In this document: piece after piece, positions 32,020 to 38,225 of the stretch
Numbering within the stretch: position 1 is the first letter of the stretch
Layout of the letters: each line of letters begins with the position of its first letter
Assembly (NCBI GenBank): GCA_017418275.1
Contig: JAFONX010000009.1
Span: forward strand, 1 to 38,225
Length of the DNA: 38,225 bases
Source: Candidatus Saccharimonadota bacterium
Lineage (GTDB): Bacteria; Patescibacteriota; Saccharimonadia; Saccharimonadales; Saccharimonadaceae
Direction: 5' to 3'
Position numbers and translations under genes: made by a program
The notes under the pieces: model-generated
Told to the model about the DNA's origin: nothing
The model's input: only the letters and a program-made list of their open reading frames with translations
The model's database searches: none

Positions 32020-33019
32020 TCTTTTGAAGCTCCTCTATAATATCTTCAATATCGCCATCCATGGCGGCAGAGATATTACTACGCGAATAGTGAATACGAT
32101 GGTCGGTAATGCGATCCTGCGGGAAGTTGTAAGTGCGGATTTTTTCCGAGCGGTCACCGGTACCAATCAGGGACTTACGCGCATCAGAGGCATTCGCGCG
32201 ATCTTCAGCAAGCTTACGTTCGAGAAGACGGCTACGCAAAACCGTCATAGCCTTAATGCGGTTCTGTTGCTGAGAACGCTCGTCCTGCATAGCGACAACC
32301 AGACCGGTCGGCAAGTGAGTAATGCGGACAGCCGAGTCGGTTGTGTTAACACCCTGGCCACCATGACCACCGGAACGGTAGATATCGATGCGAAGATCTT
32401 CTGGGTTAATTTCGAGATCCTGCTCTTCAGCCTCCGGAAGAACCGCAACAGTCGCAGTACTAGTGTGAATACGACCCTGAGATTCAGTTACTGGAATGCG
32501 TTGCACACGGTGGACGCCACCCTCGAACTTGAGCTGACCGTAAGGGCGGTCGCCCGAAACACGGAAAATAACCTCTTTATAACCGCCAGCATCGTTGACG
32601 TTTTCAGACTGAAGCTCAACCTTCATGCCGTGAGTTTCAGCGTAGCGCAGATACATACGATAGAGATCGCCCGCAAAAAGGCTCGCTTCGTCACCACCAG
32701 CACCGGCGCGGATTTCAATAATAGCCGGTTTATCATCGTTAGGGTCGCGCGGAAGAAGCATTTCGGAAAGTTTTGCTTCGGATTCTGCGAGTTCTTTCTC
32801 GAGGTCGGTCTTGAATTCGGCGAGTTCTGGGTCTGATTCGGATTCCTGAATATCACTTTTGAGTTGCTCGATTTTTTCACCAAGGGAGATAAGTTCGTCA
32901 ATTTCGTTTAAGCGGCGATTTTTGGCAGCAAAATTTGGGTCAGCATAAGCGTTTGGCTGACTCAAGAAATCGGTGATTGCCTGCTTTTCGTTTTTTAGGG
33001 CGTCAAAATCTAGATTCAT
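31973..33019 (-). CDS. prfA: Peptide chain release factor 1 (PrfA)
   Basis: RF1 recognises UAA and UAG stop codons and triggers peptide release. The 348-residue protein has the expected order: coiled N-terminal domain, [19 protein letters not shown] (105-123), the codon-recognition P-V-T (176-178, in RIPVTES) and the GGQ loop (220-222, in [10 protein letters not shown]). All key residues are intact, so UAG should be read as stop in this organism. This matters for the TAG at 36939. A TATAAT box seven bases before the ATG predicts a leaderless mRNA. It is the first gene of the prfA-prmC pair. Confidence 0.96.
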   Translation of the reverse strand: MNLDFDALKNEKQAITDFLSQPNAYADPNFAAKNRRLNEIDELISLGEKIEQLKSDIQESESDPELAEFKTDLEKELAESEAKLSEMLLPRDPNDDKPAIIEIRAGAGGDEASLFAGDLYRMYLRYAETHGMKVELQSENVNDAGGYKEVIFRVSGDRPYGQLKFEGGVHRVQRIPVTESQGRIHTSTATVAVLPEAEEQDLEINPEDLRIDIYRSGGHGGQGVNTTDSAVRITHLPTGLVVAMQDERSQQQNRIKAMTVLRSRLLERKLAEDRANASDARKSLIGTGDRSEKIRTYNFPQDRITDHRIHYSRSNISAAMDGDIEDIIEELQKNERELMAEKNSDIAS

Positions 33020-33026
33020 TGGGCAT

Positions 33027-33032
33027 ATTATA
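33027..33032 (-). promoter_or_regulatory. -10 element for prfA-prmC
   Basis: The minus strand reads TATAAT, ending seven bases before ATG 33019. A second overlapping TATAAT lies at 33032-33037. Confidence 0.6.
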
Positions 33033-33151
33033 TTATATTTTTTACCCCTTGTCGAATGAGAGCTACCGTGAAGAATATTCGCTTTACAGAATGCATAATA
33101 TTTCTTTTCCCTGAATATCAGAAGTTACGAGATCATAGTAATAAAACGGTC

Positions 33152-33157
33152 TATAAT
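33152..33157 (+). promoter_or_regulatory. -10 element for CYTH-like gene
   Basis: TATAAT lies 20 bases before ATG 33178, with a GGAG ribosome site at 33167-33170 between them. Confidence 0.55.
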
Positions 33158-33177
33158 AATATTATTGGAGACAAAAG

Positions 33178-33810
33178 ATGACCAAAGATATTGAAGTCGA
33201 GGTTAGTGGACCGCTCAGCAATAAAAAGAACGCCGAACTAATAAAGTTCCTCGAAAAGAACGGCAAAAAGACTACTGTCAAACATCGCGTCCTGATTGAT
33301 TATTCGACATTCCTTGGCGACGGAATCAAAAACCGCAAAAAGGATATTCGCCTACGCATCACGAACGGTCAGCCAGAAATCATCGTCAAGCTTGGCGACT
33401 GGAATAGCTCAAACCATCGCAAGGAGTTGTCCGTCTTTACCGAAGCCGGCAGTTTCGATCGCCTAGTTCAAATCTACGCCGCATTAGGCTACGAAAAAGG
33501 CATGCTCTGCGAGCGCACGACCCAAGTTTACAGGTATAAAGATATCGAGTTTGCCCTTGTCGAAGTACCCAGGCATAGTTTTCACTATGAAGCAGAGATT
33601 ATGTCTTCCGAAGATGGCGTCGAGAAAGCCAAAAAGCATATTGAGGAGGTTTGTACAGAATTAGGTCTAGAAATCTTTTCCAATCAAGGCTACATAGATT
33701 ATATCGAAACCCTCAACAGAGAGGCTAACGAAGTCTTTGAGTTTAAGAACTATACCGAAGGCTACTTCGAAAACCGCTACCACTTTAGCCAAGAGATTAG
33801 CAAGAAATAG
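33178..33810 (+). CDS. CYTH/triphosphate tunnel metalloenzyme-like protein
   Basis: This is a 210-residue soluble protein. The N-terminus EVEVSG (6-11) resembles the ExExK opening of CYTH domains, although the Lys is replaced. Later strands show the charged pattern of the tunnel: DIRLRI, IIVKLG, RKELSVF, CERTTQVYRYKDIEFALVEV and YEAEI. CYTH proteins act on triphosphates or triphosphorylated substrates (adenylate cyclase IV, thiamine triphosphatase, polyphosphatase). Which one applies here cannot be read from sequence. The missing Lys in the first motif lowers confidence in catalysis. It is a single gene with its own promoter, ending in TAG ahead of the tRNA-Val promoter. Confidence 0.6.
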   Translation: MTKDIEVEVSGPLSNKKNAELIKFLEKNGKKTTVKHRVLIDYSTFLGDGIKNRKKDIRLRITNGQPEIIVKLGDWNSSNHRKELSVFTEAGSFDRLVQIYAALGYEKGMLCERTTQVYRYKDIEFALVEVPRHSFHYEAEIMSSEDGVEKAKKHIEEVCTELGLEIFSNQGYIDYIETLNREANEVFEFKNYTEGYFENRYHFSQEISKK

Positions 33811-33830
33811 GTTTTAAGGTGTTAGCTTTG

Positions 33831-33839
33831 TGGTAAAAT
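33831..33839 (+). promoter_or_regulatory. Extended -10 promoter for tRNA-Val and GNAT gene
   Basis: TGGTAAAAT, the same extended -10 form as in the pilin promoter, lies 18 bases before the mature tRNA 5' end. Confidence 0.55.
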
Positions 33840-33857
33840 ATACCCATACAAAACCAT

Positions 33858-33934
33858 GGATCCATAGCTCAGTTGGCTAGAGCGCACGATTCACATTCGT
33901 GAGGTCACAGGTTCAAGCCCTGTTGGATCCACCA
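33858..33934 (+). tRNA. tRNA-Val (anticodon CAC), CCA encoded
   Basis: The cloverleaf has acceptor GGATCCA/TGGATCC, D stem GCTC/GAGC, anticodon stem CACGA/TCGTG around TTCACAT (anticodon CAC), T stem ACAGG/CCTGT around TTCAAGC, discriminator A and encoded CCA. Its last 18 bases recur exactly at 35328-35345. Confidence 0.95.
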
Positions 33935-33941
33935 ATTGTTT

Positions 33942-34451
33942 ATGACGAATATTAGACTCGTTCCACTGACTTTAGAAAACTCAGAATTTACTGAGTTTAT
34001 TTTGAAGATGCGCTTAGATGATACAAATTACGATTTTTATCAGGCAGATGCAGATTTAGAATCCGTAAAAAAATGGATAAGTAAAAATATAGCAAATAAA
34101 GACGACTACTTTATTATCCTGAACGACGAAAAAATGGTGGGATATTGCGCGCTATATGACTATAACTTCGAAAAGAAATTCGCAATGCTTAGTATCGGAT
34201 TATATAGTGAAGACACACGCGGAAAAGGCATCGGCACAGCGGCAACTAAGCAATTAGTAAAATACGGCTTCGAAAATCGTGGCTTAAAAAGCATTCGACT
34301 ATTAGTAAGCGAAGGAAACCCAGCCGCAATTAAAAGTTACGAAAAAGCTGGCTTTTTGAGTTTTGGTACGCAGCCAGCCAACCGTCCATACAATGGACAA
34401 ATGTTTGATTTACGCCGAATGGCAATTATGAATCCAAACTCTTTAGCTTAA
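33942..34451 (+). CDS. GNAT family N-acetyltransferase
   Basis: This 169-residue protein belongs to the RimJ/RimL-like GNAT group. Motif A, RGKGIGTAATKQLV, matches the acetyl-CoA pyrophosphate-binding R-G-x-G-x-G/A pattern. It is followed by LLVSEGNPAAIKSYEKAGF, a typical motif B with Asn and Tyr near the active site. The substrate is unknown (protein N-terminus, small amine or drug). The ATG lies seven bases after the CCA of tRNA-Val with no room for a ribosome site or promoter. The message probably derives from a tRNA-mRNA precursor. The gene sits inside a segment bounded by copies of the tRNA 3' end, so it may be part of an inserted islet. Confidence 0.85.
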   Translation: MTNIRLVPLTLENSEFTEFILKMRLDDTNYDFYQADADLESVKKWISKNIANKDDYFIILNDEKMVGYCALYDYNFEKKFAMLSIGLYSEDTRGKGIGTAATKQLVKYGFENRGLKSIRLLVSEGNPAAIKSYEKAGFLSFGTQPANRPYNGQMFDLRRMAIMNPNSLA

Positions 34452-34512
34452 CTGACTTCTTTGTATGCTGTTAAAGCCCGATTAATTAAGCCCCACCAAA
34501 CATAAGCGCAAT

Positions 34513-34535
34513 AAAAGCCCCGTAGGGCTCTTTTT
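34513..34535. terminator. Terminator after GNAT gene
   Basis: AGCCC (34516-34520) pairs with GGGCT (34525-34529) around CGTA, followed by CTTTTTG and preceded by an A-run. It can serve both the tRNA-GNAT unit and the convergent hydrolase gene. Confidence 0.75.
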
Positions 34536-34548
34536 GTTATTATGCGTT

Positions 34549-35046
34549 TTACCTAATAAACGTTGCGCCCTTCTTTTCTAACATTTGGAAGTATTTATCT
34601 TTCTTTTTCTCGAACATAGTTCCAATAGCTTTCGTATTCACGATAACTTTGAAACCATTTTCAATTGCACCAAGCGCAGTCAAAGCGACACAACCGCCGC
34701 CATCAACGCCTACTACTTCTATGGTGTCGATATCATTCTTCTGCAAGTGTTCAAGCAGTTGTGGATTAGAGAAAGCATTGCCTTTGTATTTATTAAAAAC
34801 CGCATTGCCTTTTTTGAGCAAATCTTCGGCTAATTCGGCGCCCTTGTCGCCATCAAATATTTGTACTGGCGCAAGTTTATTAATAAAGTTTTTCTTCATG
34901 AGATTGCGAATATAAACAATATTCTCATTAGCTTTTATTTCTTCATTAACTTTAGTGATAATATCACTGTCGTATTTAAAGAATTCTGCGTGGTTCTTAC
35001 CGACACACGCTTCTTGCATATCAATTACAAGTAATGCTTTGCTCAT
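34549..35046 (-). CDS. Cysteine hydrolase of the isochorismatase/nicotinamidase superfamily
   Basis: This 165-residue protein starts with LLVIDMQ, where Asp9 is the first catalytic residue. It has the catalytic Lys in the KYKGNAF segment (Lys86 or Lys88) and the nucleophile in VDGGGCVALTA (Cys119), giving the Asp-Lys-Cys triad of the family. Substrates in the family include nicotinamide, isochorismate, N-carbamoyl compounds and others. The metal-binding pattern of true nicotinamidases is not obvious, so the substrate is left open. An AAAGGA ribosome site and a TGGTATAAT promoter precede it. It lies between the tRNA-Val gene and the copy of its 3' end. Confidence 0.8.
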   Translation of the reverse strand: MSKALLVIDMQEACVGKNHAEFFKYDSDIITKVNEEIKANENIVYIRNLMKKNFINKLAPVQIFDGDKGAELAEDLLKKGNAVFNKYKGNAFSNPQLLEHLQKNDIDTIEVVGVDGGGCVALTALGAIENGFKVIVNTKAIGTMFEKKKDKYFQMLEKKGATFIR

Positions 35047-35066
35047 TTTAAGTCGTCCTTTAGCTG

Positions 35067-35072
35067 ATTATA
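35067..35072 (-). promoter_or_regulatory. -10 element for cysteine hydrolase gene
   Basis: The minus strand reads TGGTATAAT (extended -10), 20 bases before ATG 35046; a TTGACG lies nearby at short spacing. Confidence 0.55.
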
Positions 35073-35175
35073 CCATTTAGCGTCAACTATTCTTCTGGCC
35101 CAAATTATCAAGAATATCAGCCTGGATTATGGTTCGAACTTCGCGAACTAAGGTCCACCATAAAGTCGATACAAA

Positions 35176-35196
35176 ATGCCCGCTGGGGTATTTTTT
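35176..35196 (+). terminator. Terminator-like hairpin in noncoding region
   Basis: ATGCCC pairs with GGGTAT around GCTG, followed by six T. It is embedded between inverted ATAAAGTC (35160-35167) and GACTTTAT (35200-35207). No plus-strand gene is visible upstream. The stretch 35083-35175 contains a GTTCG/CGAAC hairpin and GTCCACCA resembling a decayed tRNA 3' end. Confidence 0.5.
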
Positions 35197-35210
35197 ATTG
35201 ACTTTATTAT

Positions 35211-35345
35211 GAGCCGACAGGGCGAGAACCGTAGGTTCACGCGAGCTAGGAGCCGAGCGAAAATGCGAATTTATTCGCCGTTTTCCGAGGCGACGCCAGC
35301 GACCCAAGGCTTTCGCAGAAAGCCGCTGCCCTGTTGGATCCACCA
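35211..35345 (+). ncRNA. Candidate structured RNA or tRNA-derived remnant
   Basis: CCGACAGGGC (35214-35223) can pair with GCCCTGTTGG (35328-35337), closing a domain with inner hairpins GCGAA/TTCGC and GGCTTT/AAAGCC. The 3' end is the exact 18-base tRNA-Val tail with CCA. A TATTAT box lies just upstream and a terminator just downstream. The short minus-strand reading across it shows no protein-like features. It could be a small RNA or scar DNA from integration at the tRNA. Confidence 0.3.
35328..35345 (+). repeat. Direct repeat of tRNA-Val 3' end (possible att site)
   Basis: GCCCTGTTGGATCCACCA is identical to 33917-33934, the T-stem 3' strand, acceptor strand and CCA of tRNA-Val. Such duplication is the usual footprint of tRNA-targeted integration. 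No integrase gene lies in between. Confidence 0.7.
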
Positions 35346-35358
35346 TATATTATTTAGG

Positions 35359-35386
35359 TCCCCGAACGAATCTGGGGATATTTTTT
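35359..35386 (+). terminator. Terminator after candidate structured RNA
   Basis: TCCCC (35359-35363) pairs with GGGGA (35374-35378), followed shortly by six T. Confidence 0.6.
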
Positions 35387-35399
35387 CCCAAAAAAATTG

Positions 35400-35428
35400 T
35401 TGACAAACCAAAAAGCTCATGCTAGCAT
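35400..35428 (+). promoter_or_regulatory. Sigma70-type promoter for secreted beta-repeat protein
   Basis: TTGACA (35400-35405), a 17-bp spacer ending TGC, and TAGCAT (35423-35428) form a promoter with extended -10. AGGTCAAAA (35440-35448) and an AGGGAGG ribosome site (35473-35479) follow before ATG 35487. Confidence 0.75.
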
Positions 35429-35486
35429 GAAATTACAAAAGGTCAAAATAAAAATAGCAAAGCGCAAAAACTAGGGAGGTTTTTGC

Positions 35487-36941
35487 ATGACGCAAAGGCC
35501 AAAATTTTGGGGAGGCAAGTTTTTCATAACTGCCGCCTGTGTGGCAACTCTGACCGCTTCTATACCAAACGCACAGATTAATGCATATTCAATAACAGAC
35601 GTGCCATCTTTCGCCACCACACTCGGTATTCGCGGCACAGATTACGTAGATGATTCCGTAGTGGCCGCAGATGGTGGCTATGTCGTGCTTGATACGGGCG
35701 AGACTACCTCATCTGGCAGAGATCAGGTTGTAGTCGCAAAGTATTCGAATACTGGCGAAGCTATATGGCGCAACATACTTACTGAGACGACCTATGATAG
35801 CGTTTCAAGAGCCATAACATCACTTTCTAATGGCAATTATCTCGCTACGGCAATCGTCAATGGCAGCCCGACACTCTTTGAGATTAGTGATTATGACGGC
35901 CATGTCATTTCAACTACTACTCTTGATCGTACTTATAATTTTTATGATATTACTGAAGCTGCCGTCGACTATGACGGCGCGCCCCTCGTCGTAGGTGTCA
36001 CCAATAGCAAAACAATTTATGCTTTTATTAAAGACCAAAACTCTTATATTCCTGCACGCGAGTACTACGTGAGCGATTCAGTCCAAGTTTATTCCATTCG
36101 TCAAGACGACGATGGCGGTTTCGTTTCGCTAGGATATAACACTACTAATAATTCTTACTTGATTATTCATGCCGACTCAAATGGCTCTACTAGCTTTCCG
36201 CTGTCCCTAGACAGCAACGCAGGTCTCTACGACATTGCCCCATACAATGGTGGATATGTCATTGTTGGTAGTTACGGCAAGCAGATGAGAGTCTGGAAGA
36301 CCAATAACGAAGGTGACATTACTGGAGAATATACCCTCGAAGATCAATCCGATCAAGGAGTCGAATCCTGCTTCATGTCTGTCGATATCTTGAGCAACGG
36401 CAATATAGTTACAGTCGGCTATTCAAACTATGATCGCTCACAGGCAATTAACATCTTAGGTTCATCAGATGCAGTAATCGCACGTCTCGACAGTAATCTT
36501 AATCCAATTTCGGTTCGTAGCTACGGTAGCGATGGCGCAGACTATCTCTATACAGTCAAGGCAGACGGTGAAAGGTTCTATGTTGGCGGCACCTCAAAGT
36601 CATACTATATGGGAATCGATTATGTGGGCGACGAATTTTACAGCATCGTAGCTCGCTTTGGCGCTGGCGTTGCCGCAGACGTCACCTTCCATATAGATGG
36701 AGATATCCCAGAAGGTATATATATCCCAGAGGACGGCACTTATTATTGGGACGAAAACGGCAATAACGACTTGACGATTCCGGCCAGTACCGATGACCAA
36801 ATCTTCAACGGTTGGTATACGGATGAAGATTTAAAAAATAAAATCGATGGCCAGATACCAAGCGATGATTTAGATCTTTACGGCAAATATACTGACCTAA
36901 ATCACGATAAACTAGACGACGAAGACGCTTTCGACGAATAG
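35487..36941 (+). CDS. Secreted beta-repeat surface protein, N-terminal part, ended by in-frame TAG
   Basis: This is a 484-residue product. A signal peptide (about 10-33) is followed by propeller-like beta repeats (about 40-390), with recurrent blocks such as DDSVVAADGGYVVL, AITSLSNGNYLATA, DDDGGFVSLGY and ILSNGNIVTVGY. Then comes a Listeria-Bacteroides (Flg_new) type repeat (395-468) ending FNGWYTDEDL and DLDLYGKYT. The acidic DLNHDKLDDEDAFDE runs into TAG. The frame stays open afterwards to 37331 and supplies an Ig-like domain and membrane anchor, so the complete protein would have about 614 residues. Without the rest, the product would be released rather than anchored. It has a strong promoter and ribosome site. 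Confidence 0.75.
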   Translation: MTQRPKFWGGKFFITAACVATLTASIPNAQINAYSITDVPSFATTLGIRGTDYVDDSVVAADGGYVVLDTGETTSSGRDQVVVAKYSNTGEAIWRNILTETTYDSVSRAITSLSNGNYLATAIVNGSPTLFEISDYDGHVISTTTLDRTYNFYDITEAAVDYDGAPLVVGVTNSKTIYAFIKDQNSYIPAREYYVSDSVQVYSIRQDDDGGFVSLGYNTTNNSYLIIHADSNGSTSFPLSLDSNAGLYDIAPYNGGYVIVGSYGKQMRVWKTNNEGDITGEYTLEDQSDQGVESCFMSVDILSNGNIVTVGYSNYDRSQAINILGSSDAVIARLDSNLNPISVRSYGSDGADYLYTVKADGERFYVGGTSKSYYMGIDYVGDEFYSIVARFGAGVAADVTFHIDGDIPEGIYIPEDGTYYWDENGNNDLTIPASTDDQIFNGWYTDEDLKNKIDGQIPSDDLDLYGKYTDLNHDKLDDEDAFDE

Positions 36942-37331
36942 TGCAAGTACGAGGATAACGTCTTGATTTGTACAAATCCAGACACCAACTCAGTGTCTGC
37001 TGGCGATACGACCAATCCAACTACACCACAAGTGCCAAGCGGTATCGCTGTGGATGGTGCTACTGGCGAATGGGTATCTGATAATCCAGATGTCGCAACC
37101 GTAGACCAAGATGGTCGTGTAACTGGCGTTTCTGGAGGCACTACCGATATCCAATTCGTTATCCGTGACTACGAAGGTAACATTATCTATAAATTTATCC
37201 TCCCTTACACGGTTACAGCTACCGACAATCCTGACACTCTCGATATGCTCCCGATTGTCATGACGATTGCAATCTTCTCCGCAATAAGTTTGACTGGATT
37301 CGTCTCAAAGAGCATCTTCGGACGCCGCTAA
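36942..37331 (+). pseudogene. C-terminal remainder of the secreted protein, separated by TAG
   Basis: This is in the same frame as the preceding gene, directly after TAG 36939-36941. It encodes CKYEDNVLICTNPDTNS, a BIG2/Ig-like domain (EWVSDNPDVATVDQDGRVTG and GGTTDIQFVI) and a transmembrane helix (MLPIVMTIAIFSAISLTGF) ending GRR. It has no signal peptide or ribosome site of its own; the only initiation codon near the start is TTG 36963. A single base change would restore the full protein. It is read here as a nonsense-disrupted 3' end; readthrough or a sequence error are alternatives. Confidence 0.7.
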
Positions 37332-37350
37332 ATAAACTAGCAAAAACACC

Positions 37351-37380
37351 AAACCACCAGCTAAGCTGGTGGTTTTTCTT
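37351..37380 (+). terminator. Rho-independent terminator of secreted protein gene
   Basis: AAACCACCAGC (37351-37361) pairs with GCTGGTGGTTT (37365-37375), loop TAA, followed by TTCTT. Its position after 37331 shows that the transcription unit covers the region beyond the TAG. Confidence 0.9.
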
Positions 37381-37381
37381 T

Positions 37382-37412
37382 AGAAAAAAGAGCTCCCAGA
37401 AGTCCTGGGAGC
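37382..37412 (-). terminator. Rho-independent terminator of HD-domain gene
   Basis: GCTCCCAG (37392-37399) pairs with CTGGGAGC (37405-37412); read on the minus strand it is followed by TCTTTTTTC. Confidence 0.9.
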
Positions 37413-37418
37413 CGTCGA

Positions 37419-37976
37419 CTAGCGGAGTAACTTCTTTCCAATCAGTTCGGCTTTTGCTTCCGCCGATGGCAGGTCATCGTCCGACTTAACGCTTGCTCGA
37501 TTATCACAATCCGAGAGAATCATTAAGTCTTTCTCAAACTGCTCGTCGTACTGATCGAGAAGGTCACGAAGTCGTTCCTGATTCCTACTTCTGAACGGTT
37601 CCGGGGTGTTTTCCTTAATGCCTAACGGGAGCATATGCCCGCGAATCAAGCCAAGCACCTTATCGAATCCTGAGTAGTCCGGATCAAGAAATTCAGTCAC
37701 CTCTTCAACAGTCACGTTTTCATGACCATAGAAACACGCTTCATGTCTCTTATTGAGCGCAGCCGTACGAGGCTTTGCGATATCGTGAAGGCATGCCGCG
37801 ACAAGAGCTTCCTCTGATACTTTGCCGGCTTCGTATTGCTCCAGCATGTTACCGATCACGAGGAGGCAGTGCGTCTCGAACCCTTCTCTGTGATATCTGC
37901 TCTTGTGAAGGATTTCAGAGTTTTCATCAAAGAAGGCTACAAGTTTTTGCAAGTTAAGACAATTTAGAGACTCCAT
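37419..37976 (-). CDS. HD-domain metal-dependent phosphohydrolase-like protein
   Basis: This 185-residue protein starts at ATG 37976, which has an AAAGGAG site upstream and is preferred over the in-frame 37994 start. It shows a full set of HD metal ligands: His36 (GFETHCLL), His64-Asp65 (ACLHDIAKP), His85 (FYGHENV), His114 (LIRGHMLP) and Asp156/158 (ILSDCDNRA). The HDIAKP form resembles the HD domain of CCA-adding enzymes and nucleotide phosphohydrolases, here as a stand-alone domain. Substrates could be nucleotides or tRNA 2',3'-phosphate ends. It is a single gene with consensus promoter and terminator. Its expression signals resemble those at 30321-31173. Confidence 0.8.
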   Translation of the reverse strand: MESLNCLNLQKLVAFFDENSEILHKSRYHREGFETHCLLVIGNMLEQYEAGKVSEEALVAACLHDIAKPRTAALNKRHEACFYGHENVTVEEVTEFLDPDYSGFDKVLGLIRGHMLPLGIKENTPEPFRSRNQERLRDLLDQYDEQFEKDLMILSDCDNRASVKSDDDLPSAEAKAELIGKKLLR

Positions 37977-38060
37977 GTTTTTCTCCTTTCGCACTTTAAC
38001 GTCTCGCGACGATTATCTATGTACTTGGCAATTTATAAAACTCCCACCAACAACTACCAT

Positions 38061-38089
38061 ATTATACCATATTTGCCAGTTTTAGTCAA
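38061..38089 (-). promoter_or_regulatory. Consensus promoter for HD-domain gene
   Basis: On the minus strand TTGACT, a 17-bp spacer ending TGG, and TATAAT (extended -10) stand about 85 nt before ATG 37976. Confidence 0.85.
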
Positions 38090-38100
38090 TCTTACCGTTA

Positions 38101-38225
38101 GGGTCCAGGACCTTTGCAACAAAATAGTTGGCAGTACTTGCCAACAAAAATAGGTAGTTTCATACTTAAAGTTGCTCAAAACCTAAACAGGAAACTACCT
38201 ATGGCATATTGTATAGATAAAGCAA
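38101..38225 (+). mobile_element. Insertion sequence, left end (cut by window end)
   Basis: The terminal repeat GGGTCCAGGACCTTTGCAA (38101-38119) matches the inverse of the repeat at 116-133. Two hairpins follow: GTTGGCA/TGCCAAC (38127-38145) and TAGGTAGTTTC/GAAACTACCTA (38151-38201). The second buries the start codon region of the transposase gene. Confidence 0.65.
38201..38225 (+). CDS. Transposase-related protein, N-terminal fragment
   Basis: ATG 38201 opens a frame reading MAYCIDKA up to the window end, preceded by AGGA (38189-38192). Position inside the IS indicates the first transposase gene or the single transposase of this element. Too little is visible for a family call. Confidence 0.5.

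Noticed and set aside
35083-35346. A minus-strand reading of 87 codons across the noncoding region
   Set aside because: It runs across the tRNA-derived repeat and hairpins, has no ribosome site and shows no protein-like domain pattern.
35487-37331. Alternative genetic code with TAG or TGA as sense
   Set aside because: TGA ends the adhesin, prfA and one MNCT gene; TAG ends folD and the CYTH-like gene; prfA is intact. The single internal TAG is better explained as a mutation or error.

Overview
The window looks like a chromosomal segment of a Candidatus Saccharibacteria (TM7 / Patescibacteria) genome. I infer this from the style of the genes, not from any search. The signs are several paralogous TrbL/VirB6-like membrane proteins, sortase-anchored surface proteins, leaderless promoters and very short intergenic gaps. 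TGA, TAG and TAA all act as stops, so the SR1/Gracilibacteria code does not apply. The sequence starts inside the 3' end of one insertion sequence and ends inside the 5' end of another. Both are in the same orientation and have matching terminal repeats, which suggests contig breaks at repeats or an IS-bounded block.

Layout. (1) 193-2255: flavodoxin, an alpha/beta-hydrolase-Nudix fusion, and a membrane-anchored methyltransferase. (2) 2248-8749 (minus): a compact sortase-pilus-like locus. It encodes a large tip-like adhesin, two FctA-type pilin-like proteins, a signal-peptidase-like protein whose catalytic Ser and Lys are both replaced, and a class B sortase. This resembles the cpa/sipA/fctA/srtC2 pilus islands of streptococci. 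(3) 8851-11785: Sel1-repeat protein, tRNA-Arg(CCG), murB and folD. (4) 11834-26525 (minus): the largest block, with five VirB6/TrbL-like polytopic proteins interleaved with three bitopic proteins. The bitopic proteins share an undescribed extracytoplasmic domain (MNCT motif plus a second Cys). Transcription units start from near-identical extended -10 elements. No VirB4 or VirD4 ATPase is in the window. (5) 26780-31173 (minus): a YPTTG-anchored DUF11-repeat surface protein, then two membrane proteins with consensus -35/-10 signals or strong Shine-Dalgarno sites. (6) 31246-33810: prmC, prfA and a CYTH-like protein. (7) 33858-35400: tRNA-Val(CAC), a GNAT gene, a cysteine hydrolase and a structured noncoding stretch ending in an exact 18-bp copy of the tRNA-Val 3' end. 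(8) 35487-37331: a secreted beta-repeat protein interrupted by an in-frame TAG. (9) 37419-37976: an HD-domain protein, then the second IS.

How it fits together: most of the window builds the cell envelope of a small host-dependent bacterium. There is one system for covalently assembled surface fibres and one expanded membrane-channel or secretion module, plus other anchored surface proteins. A few housekeeping genes sit between them. Two expression styles coexist. Housekeeping and several envelope genes have a -10 box only 6-7 nt before ATG, implying leaderless mRNAs. A few accessory genes have full consensus promoters and strong ribosome sites.
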